A stretch of DNA of 64,000 bases, taken from the NCBI RefSeq assembly GCF_043641665.1, contig NC_092181.1:7433918-7497917 (forward strand). The letters are read 5' to 3'. This document shows, one piece after another, positions 54,540-64,000 of the stretch; position 1 is the first letter of the stretch, and each line of letters starts with the position of its first letter. Source of the stretch: Enoplosus armatus (taxonomy: Eukaryota > Chordata > Actinopteri > Centrarchiformes > Enoplosidae). A program made the translations under genes and the position numbers. A model generated the notes under the pieces. That model searched no databases and was not told the origin of the DNA. It saw only the letters and a list, made by a program, of their open reading frames with translations.

Positions 54540-55290
54540 ACTTGATATTTTTTGGACTTGATGCAGGGTGATGCAGCAGAATGTTGTTTTGGTGCTGTTG
54601 GATCTCAGTGCAACCTTTGACACTGTAGACCACAGTATCCTAATCAACTGTTGTGGTGTGCCCCAAAGTCATGCCTATTTTGTTTGCCTTGTATATGTTT
54701 CCCCTTCAGCACAAGTCACTTTAAAAGGTATCTCACTGCTATGCAGATGATATTCAATTATACATCTTGTTTCATTTTCAAAATGTAGCAAAAGTGTCTG
54801 TTTTACATAACTGCCTAAAAAAATTAGATGGCAGATTTCAATTTCCTACAGCTTAACGCTGACAAAGAGAAGTTCTTATATCTGGAGATGACTATTCGTG
54901 CTTTTATTTCATCCCGTCCTGACTCCCTCTCCGCCTGTCTCAGCAAAAACATCCCTGAATTTCTCATGAAAATTCTAAATGCTGCTGCAAAGCTTCTGAC
55001 CAGGTCACCAAAAAGGTCTCATGTGACACCAATCTTGATTTGATCAGATTCGATTGGATCACCGGCCTATATTAGAGATCTACTGCAGCCCCATGCCACC
55101 AACAGGTCTCCAAGGTCCTCTGATCAGGGTTTGTTGGTTGTTGTCTTGGACCTAAGATATGCAGACATTGTGGACAACTTTAAAAAAACTATAGACTTGC
55201 CTTTGTATAATGTTTTATTTTTTATGGTGATTTTTACTCCTCTTAAGTCCAGTTTTCAAGAGCAGTTTCCTGCTATATAAATAAACATAC
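54540..55290 (+). mobile_element. L2-like LINE relic with deletions
   Basis: It reads as LLDLSATFDTVDHSIL at about 54600, then a degenerate YADDIQLYI at about 54740, FLQLNADKEKFL at about 54840, and NAAAKLLTRSPKRSHVTPIL at about 54977. These are the usual order of RT motif A, motif C and the C-terminal block of L2/CR1/Rex-type LINEs. Large parts between them are missing. The 3' end GCTATATAAATAAA suits an L2-type tail. Confidence 0.8.
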
Positions 55291-55411
55291 TTACTATACT
55301 TCCTCTCCTACGCCATTATCTCCTTCCTCTTTCCCCACTTATTTCCCTCCTCTACCTATCTCGTAGTCATCCTCTCCTCTCCATTGTCCAGGAAGCATCC
55401 CACCCCTCTCG

Positions 55412-55431
55412 CCTCCTCCTCCTCCTCCTCC
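55412..55431. repeat. (CCT)n microsatellite
   Basis: Six to seven CCT units, next to the CpG-denser patch at 55.44 kb. Confidence 0.85.
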
Positions 55432-57044
55432 CTGTCTGTTCCATTCCGTCTGCTGCGAGCAGGAGACAGCGACAGACTCACTCAGCCTTAATGGATAAGC
55501 TGCTCCGCTCCCCTCACTACTAGGATCAATAGCACTCACTGGAGACTGCACAGCACAACGCGAGCAGCGTACACCACCGGCGTCCACGGGGTTAAACACT
55601 TTTATGTGTGTCAGAGTGGTGAGGAGTGGTCAGCCGAGCGTGCGGCCTGTGGGAGGCCTTGTGTGTGTGTGTGTGTACATACATGTGCTCTCATGTGTGA
55701 GAATTTTGTTTTCCGATCTGTCTCAAATGGAGCAGTTATACGCTTCATGCGATTATGTTTCAAAATGTTTGTGTTCATATACACCCCCCCCCCCAAAAAA
55801 AACAACAACAAAAAAAAGGACTCCAGGACTAAATTGGTCGTGCTTGTTGTGTGCAGCGTGTTTGTTGTCGCCAGGTTATTTCAGTGCACCCACTTGTCTG
55901 TCTGCGTTCTACAGTATCTACTGCACTCAACCCCACCCCCCCCCACCCCCACCCCCCCGATGCGGTGTCTGACTCACTTGTGTCCTCACACACTTACTCA
56001 CTGGGTGTTGTCAAGGTGGAATTTGGCTTGCTACAGTAATAGCTGTGGGGAGGGCCAGACTGTACATGAGTGTGATGAATAGAGCGGGCCAGGGCAGCTG
56101 TAGCTACCAGGGTGATGAAATTTGTCCACTGCATCACTTCCTGGGGAAGAAAAAAAAAAGAGGAAGGAGATTAAGAGGATGGAGGGGGATCCCTGGGGAG
56201 GTGAGGAGGAGGTCAGAAACAGGGGAGTGCAAGGCCAACGGTGCACCGGCCGCCCCCCCCGATATCTCTGACAAGCTACAGAGGACTTAAAGATGATCAA
56301 TATACGAGGCAGCGGATGCAACGCGTTGCCGTTTAGAGCGCGTGTCCAGTCTGACCTCAGCGCCATTTTTATGACCGGATCAAACTGCGACGTCTCGTGT
56401 TTTTTATGCTCCCTCCAAAAAAAATCCCATTTGAGCTTTGACAATAGCGCCTCACCTACTCGGCCATGTAAGATTGAATTTTCTGCCTATGATCTGATTA
56501 GAAAAAGGAGCCACGCGAGCCTGGCAGCGCAGCACAGGAATCAATCCCATCAATCAAAGCTCAGAAAGCACACCAGAGCCTGAGCGGACCCCCGGCCATC
56601 AGCCACAGTTTCCTCTCCCCTCTCCTGCCTGCGTTTGAGGGATGCCGACTCCTGTCTGCGGAGCTCAGTACTGCAGCTCAGTGGGGAAGTAAGACTCCAA
56701 GGCTGATGTCACTCTTGTGCAATCAGTTGCTCCTTTTTGAAGCCGCGCGCCCTTGATGTTTAATGTATTTTGGACGAACCCTTCAGCTGGATCTCTGGTC
56801 TCTGTGTTTGCTTTTTGATGCGTTGAAATGTCCCGCAGAATAAAAACTACAAAAGCACAGATATTTCTCTCCTTGTGATGCAGAAGACTGACATCAGAAG
56901 GACAGACTCTATCATAACAGCGTCATGACATGTTTATGTGTCAACACGGCTGTACACATTTTAGGCACTTTCATGCACATGGGATCTGCCTCGTGTAAAG
57001 CCTCTACAGAGCAGCATCTTTTTTGGGGTTATGTCCCTCGAGGT

Positions 57045-57250
57045 CAGTGGTTCCCAACATGTGGAACCCTGCAAGGAGTCGCGAGGTGAATTGGAAGGGG
57101 TCACGAGATGATTACCAGAAAAGGGCTTATTTTTCAGACTTTTTTCTAATGTTCTTTGGAAATACTGTGTAGTTGTATCTCTTCATGTCTCATTATTAAA
57201 ATAGAACAGCCTTTTGTGTTGCTGTCTTTCCACTGCCGCCCAGTAAAGAG
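57045..57250. mobile_element. Probable DNA-transposon relic (GTGGTTCCCAAC end)
   Basis: GTCAGTGGTTCCCAACATG with GGGGTCACGAGATGATTACC is a pairing I recognise from a widespread hAT-type dispersed repeat. The right boundary is unclear. Confidence 0.45.
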
Positions 57251-59558
57251 TTTAGGGCTGTGCAATATCACCTATAACAACTTTTTTTTGTCTGCCATCA
57301 CTTTCTCATCTGCGCCGGCCCCCGGCAACACAAATTAATTGAACATATCGATGTGACTTAACTTGATTTGTCTAACTCAGACGTCTGAAGCCGCACCTTA
57401 GCTGTGGCTGAACTTTGGAATGCTCTTCTGCTCAGGCCAGCATAGGCAGGAGGGACAATTACAGAAACCACGTGTACATATGGGCATGTGAGCGTTAAAG
57501 ATGAAAGGCTTAAAAAACTTGAATCTATCCTTCACAAGCAGAGACGTTTGGGAAGCACTACTCTTGGTAATGCACTGCGTTTGCATCAAACTACCAAGAG
57601 AAAAGGAAGAAATCACAGCTTTCCACCAAGTTACATTATCTCTGTTTCTATTCTCAAGTAACTCTCCACACGGTGGCGTACCTCACAACACAAACAGCCA
57701 CAAATGGCGTTTTCTCCACCCTCAGCTGCTGAGCCAGGTCAGCCTCTGGTCCACTATCTTGTCCACTCACAAACCTCCCCATGGCTCCCCTTCTTCCACA
57801 AATGCAGAGGATGTTCTTTTCTGTCTTTCTGTCTGTATTCATGTCCACTTTGGTCCCCCACTCTCTTGAGATCTATTTCCACCGTATGGAATTTCTCGCC
57901 TGTCCAAAACAGCCCCCCCCCCCCCAGTTTTGTGAGACTTTTTTCTTCTCTTACTTAGCATCTTTTCACACCATCTTGCATTTTTATCGAGTCAATTTGC
58001 ATTAGACGTGGGCTGTGATTTGTTTTATCTGTCTGGGCCTGTGGTATAGCAATCATATAACTATCAGCCTAAATGGCATTATCTGTCCTCTGCAGACCGT
58101 AACGTTGACAAATTTCTCTATTAATATGCGCATAGCGCATTTCAGCCATGTTGAAAATATTGGCCGCCGCCCCCCATAGGCTACCGTAGTGTGAGACACG
58201 GGTGATGTTATCATCATTCATCATGCCCCCTCACAGCCCTCCCCATGAATAACAATAGGGATCGACCTTGGCTTGTGCCTCGAGGAGAGAGATGCTGCTA
58301 GATTATCAGATTATTACAGGGATAAGTCGTGAACTCGTGTGATTGGTCAGCTTTTGGGCCTCTCGACAGGGTAGCGGGGTCGACGGGGGTGAAGGCAGAT
58401 TTGGTGTTTTTGGGTAATTAGGAATAAGTGGGTGATAATGTGTTTGTGTTACTAGGTGAGGGTGGGGTATTGGGGCTGTTTCCAGCTCTGTCACTGATAT
58501 TAACAGGAAGCTTACATTTAAAGGGAGACTATGTACCTTCTTTTGAAAGAAAAAATAACATTATTCCTCTTACAAATGACAGGTTGAATTCATAGCTACT
58601 AAAACACACCCTTGCTCTACTAGATACACTCAAGGGTTTATCTGCTACAGCCTTATTTGGTCTGGTATGACTAGTAGCATATGGTGGCTAATGTTAGCAA
58701 ACTTTTGATAGATATTGCATAACTGTTACCATTTGCTACATTTTAGCATTTACTATGATACTATAATGGTCACTTATAGTCTTGCTTTAACCTTTAAGAA
58801 AGTGTAGAGCAGAGGGTTAGTATGGTTTAGGTAACTAGATTATATTATTATATTACTATTTAAAGCGCCCGTTTCTGTTTAGATTAACATTATAATCCAA
58901 AAGTAATGTGTAGGTTTCCATTTCATCGCTGCCATGTGGAACCGATGCATTATATTGTGTTTGTACTCCATATTAGTATGGTCCTTATTTTCTTTAAATA
59001 ATAAAATAATTGCTAATTTTGGAAAGGATTAGGTCAGGATATGTTTTATGTATGCATGTAGTGGAGAGAGTTAGGGGAAATGGTATGAATGTAGTAACTG
59101 AAGCTCAGATTATACTAACGCATCCACATAGTCCCCATGTGTCCACGAAACGTGCATTTCGTCATCTGCCCATGTCTGGCATGGGTAGTGATTTCGTATC
59201 GAGAACATGGTCCTCACAAGGGTTGGAAACTTTGCTTAAAATGTCCTCAGCTGGCAGTTTTTTTTGTATATGCACAACCTACATGTGTGTCCAATACGTG
59301 TGTCTGCACTTGTGTGTACCGGAGAGTGTTGAGGTTAATTGATTCCTTGAACCCCATCTGGAGTGTTAATGCCCACAGTGGGCTTTAGCCTTGTCATAGC
59401 CGTGAGGGCTAAAAGATGTGGGACGGCTGAGGGTAATTTGGGGCTCTTGAGGGGGCTTAGAGTAGGTGGGCCCGTGGGTGGGAGGGTTAGAGCCGAGTTC
59501 CGGATTTGGTGATGCTTTGGGATGAACTGGGGTGTGGAGTTCAGGGACAAGGCGAGGC

Positions 59559-59582
59559 AGAGAGAGAGAGAGAGAGAGAGAG
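59559..59582. repeat. (AG)n microsatellite
   Basis: Eleven to twelve AG units. Confidence 0.93.
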
Positions 59583-62229
59583 GCTAAGGAGATAATCTCA
59601 GGAAGTGTTTATTTACTGGTCGTGAAGGCTATCCTTGCAGGGGGCCATTAACTTGCAGCCCTTATGCTAATGCTTGTAAACACATTGATTCGCCCTTTAT
59701 CTGCCAACCCTCTCATATACTTTTAATGTATGAATACATTGTCTTCATGGACCAGGTTTTAAGTTTCTTTCACATTTTGAAGCTACTGAAACTAGTCGTA
59801 CTTTATAATAATAGTCCACAAACAAATCTAAGAGTAATAATACTTCTAGACTTGCAAGGAAGCAGAACAGGGTCCAAGTACCCAGCGCAACTCGGAACCA
59901 AAACCTCACTCGCCCGGAGCGATTGTGAAGAATTAGTGTAATTATTTTTATCATAATGTCCTGTTGTTAAATATTTATATTTATACTTTTTGCAACATAA
60001 TTCGAATGAATAAATAATGAGTTTCCCCACCTTTCCAAGCAGATCGCAGCAATATTAGTATGCAAGAGGGACGGAGTCGTACGGTATGTGTAAAAACAAA
60101 TGGCAAGCTCAAGCACTAAATGCCTCCGTCCGTGGATAGAAACAAGAGCAATAGTATCTACTATTTAATCAGAGGTAATGATTTTCTTTAAGAGGCTTAA
60201 TACAGCTAACAACCTTATTTCTTTCACCCTTAAAAACCAGCATAACCCAGGTTCAGCAGCGCTCCCATGTCCTGTAGATACCAGTCGAGGACTAGATGGT
60301 CAGACCCTCATTTTCATGTGTGTACTTCCTAAGTTTGCTGTATGCATACATACTGCATACTTCATGAGCAAACAGTTGGAAATACCTTGACTAACACTGC
60401 TGCAGTCAGCTGACCACCGAGCTGACCTGCCTGACCCTCACGCCACACGGCCTGCCTCACGATACTCGCTCGCATTTCTTGGCTTGAAAATCAATGTCGA
60501 AGAGCTCGAAGCGCTGGAACTGACGAGACGCGCGTGGAGGTGCTCCTGTTTCATGGATCTGTAGTCAGTGAACACAACTGTGACAAAATGTCAGTACGTG
60601 AGGCAAAGTGGGACGAAATGTGTGTGCTGGTATGTATGCAACTGGCCCATCTGCTAATGTTTTTCTTCAGGATATACATGCCTTTCTTTACTACGTCTGA
60701 CAGATTTCTGCACACACTAACAGATAGATGCCATTTGGTAGCTTAAGGCATACTTTACTAGAACAATTTTAATTGCACATATTTGTGCATGAATAGTCAA
60801 CATCAACATCTGTGCATTTAATAATCTGTCACCATAAATTGCTTTTTTACTTTCACAGTGTGTGAATGTTAGTGGCATCACTATAAATAATATCATTGTA
60901 GTTAAACAGAGCTAATTTGGATGGTATTGGATCGCTTCACCAACCGCACACAACTTCAAGACTGTGGAATTCTGTATGTTCTTCATACTGGAAGTATACT
61001 TAAAAGTCGTAAAATCTTGGTAACTCCTCTGCTGAAACAAACTGTCACCAGGACCAGTGCAGCGTTTCTGTCATGGCTGCAGAGACGGCCTTGAGATTCC
61101 AGCCACATAAAACACCCTTTTTCTCCACCGCTGTAGCATGTAGTCTTCGCGTCACCTTTCACCCCTCGCTTCCTCCTCTCCATACCTCTAGGAGACGTAG
61201 GAAAAGAGCTTGTTGCTCAGCCCCGGAGGGAAGAGTTTGATTTCAGCCTCAGGGCTTCGGGTCACCGGATAGAGTCTGGGCCCTGTGTTTCTGCTCTCCC
61301 TCCTCATCCTCTTACTCTCTCTCCACGTTTTGCCCTCACCTGCCCCTCTTTCGTGCCTTAATGTTTGGCAGATGCCACCAAAACCACGCCTCTAAAAGCT
61401 CAAATAAAGCCAAAAAAGCCACCTGCACCCCCACTGGCATGTCATAATGCAATGTTAAATGTTAGCTGCTTAGCTAACAAGCTAAACATATTTCTTTCTT
61501 TTTACTTTGTTGCAGAAATAATGTCTCCTCCTGCTCTAGATGCTTAGATGTCATGCAGGCATTTTGCTCTAAAGCCCTTTGTGGTTGCTTAATGCTAACA
61601 ACCGCCCACGTGTGATACAAGCTAACCTTTACTTTGACCTGCTTTTCATGACAACAGTAAAAGCACATGCTATTGATCCAATCAGCAGTCACTCATGTGT
61701 TGGGATTAACACAGGGCTTCTGCATCTGATCATTTATCAAGAACTATTAACCTCAGAGAATCGAATGCAGATCAGCTTCGGTTTAGGCCTTTGCGTGAAG
61801 GCTGAGTGATTTGTGCACACATCTACAGTTGGACCAGAAACTGCTTACGCCCCTGCCTCTCTCTTGATTGGGACTTGTTTATAGAGCTTCGAGGTCGTGT
61901 TTGCCTTTCAAACCATGCACAGCAAGAATAGCTTAACAGGCTCCCTGGGAGTTTGCTACAGCAAAGTACTTTTCATGCTGCTGCCGTTTTCCACCAAACA
62001 AAACTCAGTCATTGGCCCCTGTCCTCACCTCCTTGAGAAGTTAAAGCCGGCCATTTCCAGGTCCCACATTTACACCTATTGTTTTGTCACTCTGCGTTGA
62101 TCATTTTACCGTTAGCTTGTTCAATTAACCCGGCAGGCATCCAGCTTGCATATAAAAACTATGTTTGCATTGCTGATGGAGGGGCAGTCCTTTACACAGT
62201 AGGTCACTTGTACTTTGGTTAACTGTCAT

Positions 62230-62230
62230 G

Positions 62231-62289
<59 letters not shown>
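62230..62289. repeat. (TA)n(CA)n compound microsatellite
   Basis: Eight TA units followed by about 22 CA units. Confidence 0.95.
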
Positions 62290-62291
<2 letters not shown>

Positions 62292-64000
62292 TAAGCAGGT
62301 TTTTCCCTTCATTCATACCAGACGTGTACCATTTCTGTACCCCAGAAAAAGCAAATACAAAGTAAATAGAGTGAAAAATCAACAAAATGTTCAATTATTT
62401 CATCACTGTTTGTCCTTCTGTCCATGTATTAATATTGGTGAACCAGACAGACCTCCATGTTAATAAAGGGTCAAATAGTACTAGCTTCTGAGCCTACTAG
62501 TTGCTGTAAAGGCTGCTACCAGAGGCCTCTTGCCTACATGACCTGAGTCCCTGCTGCCCTGTTAAGTCCTACAAGGGAGGACCAGAACAAAAACCCAACT
62601 GAAGGCTATAGGTTCAGTGCACAGTAGTATTTTAAGTTGGTAAATGAAATGAATAGAGAAAATGAGAGTTTTCCTGTTAATGTAAGCTTCTGATGACTGA
62701 GAAACCAATTGTGTCATCCAAATTAGCCTCTAAAATGTTCGAAAATAACCGCTTGTTTTGTGAAATGAAAGTAAGACTTGCTTCGGAACTTAACTGAAGG
62801 TGGTACCCAATTTTAGACCTCAGCTTCCCTCGTTTTTGACAATGCGTTTGAGCTGGCAAACAAAATGAGAATGGGTAAGAGAAGAGCACTGGGCAAATGT
62901 GAACAAAACAGTTAACATTCCCTGGAAATTCAAAATATTCTGTTCTGCCTGAACGGAGGACTTCAGCATCTTTAATGGCACTGTTGCAAACCTAGAGCGA
63001 AAAGGGCAAACATCCTGGCAAATATCCTGCCGACTCAGAGACTCGGTCTGTCCACAGCATACTTTCCACTGAGACACATCCAGACACTCCGCAGGACAAC
63101 TCACTGAAAGTCGTCGGTTGTTGACTTGAATATTATCCATTCACCATGTATTAGAGGTCGTGTGTACAGCGTGGCTCAAGACGGGACGGGATGAGGCGAG
63201 GGGTCAAGTCCTACTCTCTCTGTGGCCCCCCCACCCCCTTTGGTGACAATGAGGCATATTCTGGCTGCTAGCACACAGTGATCTTGGTGGAGAGGTTGGC
63301 ATAAAGGCTTTATTCATCTGCTGTAGCCAGTCACAAAGAGACAAATACATCAGATCACAGGGGGAAAGGATGAAGGGATAGAGGAAAAAGAGAGCTAGGA
63401 CAAGCATGGTGACACTAAAGAATGTGGAGCCGTTGTATCTGAAATGAGACATGGCTTTTGCCTGTGCATGCGCGCCGTCTTGTCTGTCTGCTCTTACACT
63501 GTCTTCTTGTAGAGCACACGGCCGGCGTACGTGTTGCCGTGTCTCTTTATTAGCCTCACAGCAAGAGCGAAGAGGAGGTTTTCATTAACCTCACGCAGTG
63601 AGAGGGCACTACCTTGACTGCCGGCTGCGCTGCCCTGAGCCGCTTCTGCTCTCCTGACACTGCGGCATAATCTTGCGGGCCGCTTTGCTCCTCTGTATCA
63701 TGCCTGCCAGGACGAGAGGTCCCTCATTAATGAAATGGGCTGTTTCACGAGGGCCAGCCAGGTCGACTGTCCCAATCAAGGACGCTCTCGCAGCTGGGTA
63801 GTTGATCCTGAATCTTAGGGGAACATCCACGATCCATGACACCATCCATGATCCTTAATATCCACACCAATGTGCCCGCATACGCCTGCTCACCTCACAG
63901 ACATCCCTCCCTCTGTTATCCCGAGATGCACCGACAGTCGTCAGCTGCAATCTGGTACTCCTCTTGAAAGGAGAGTTGTGTTACTCACAGTCATCCACAA

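Larger units (their letters stand above)
48923..64000 (+). other. sh3pxd2a intron 5 (partial, more than 15 kb)
   Basis: No exon encoding the linker or first SH3 domain was found by reading for the expected residues. The intron holds the pentamer array, the LINE relic, the poly(G) run, microsatellites and two CpG-denser patches (about 55440-55660 and 56220-56560). I recognise nothing coding in 59-64 kb on either strand. Confidence 0.65.

Noticed and set aside
61365..61547. AG followed by GATGCCACCAAAACC, resembling the start of the next sh3pxd2a exon
   Set aside because: The residues that follow do not match the conserved segment leading into the first SH3 domain, and no donor closes a matching exon.

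Overview
The window is ordinary vertebrate nuclear DNA, and almost certainly from a spiny-rayed teleost. The evidence is split exons with GT/AG borders, very long introns, dense (TG)n/(AC)n microsatellites, and several interspersed repeats that I recognise as common in percomorph fish. No bacterial, phage, organellar or CRISPR features were seen.

Three protein-coding genes are supported, in an order that from memory matches human 10q24.33. (1) On the minus strand at 1-6558 is the 5' part of slk (STE20-like kinase): four coding exons carrying the start codon, glycine-rich loop, catalytic Lys63 and the HRD loop. The DFG segment and everything after it lie off the left edge. (2) On the plus strand at 7762-12814 is a complete nine-exon stn1 (formerly obfc1), 365 codons, a subunit of the CST telomere replication complex. 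(3) On the plus strand from 15175 is the 5' part of sh3pxd2a (Tks5/FISH): five exons (15175-48922) that together encode the phosphoinositide-binding PX domain. The SH3 domains lie beyond the right edge. slk and stn1 are divergent and share a 1.2 kb control region. sh3pxd2a follows stn1 head-to-tail and begins beneath a CpG-rich block at about 14.1-15.15 kb.

Everything else is intron or intergenic DNA. The sh3pxd2a introns (about 12, 15, 4, 2 and more than 15 kb) hold most of the repeats. These include a 5'-truncated, frame-broken L1-clade LINE (42.76-45.51 kb), an L2-like LINE relic (54.5-55.3 kb), several MITE-like elements (17.6, 20.2, 23.05, 24.2, 38.4 and 41.3 kb), many microsatellites, a 645-bp CCTCT/CCTGT pentanucleotide array (50.14-50.79 kb) and a G29 run (54.28 kb). 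One unusual structure is a perfect 22-bp inverted repeat with a 7-nt loop at 32.35 kb.

No undescribed gene system was found. The points most worth a second look are the hairpin at 32.35 kb, the layered pentamer array, the motif-rich slk/stn1 divergent promoter, two NAGNAG tandem acceptors in stn1, a strong CTCF-like motif just after the last PX exon, and a possible internal promoter in intron 5 of sh3pxd2a. Exon borders were placed by eye from remembered human homologues and splice consensus. Repeat family names come from memory of fish repeats, not from a database search.
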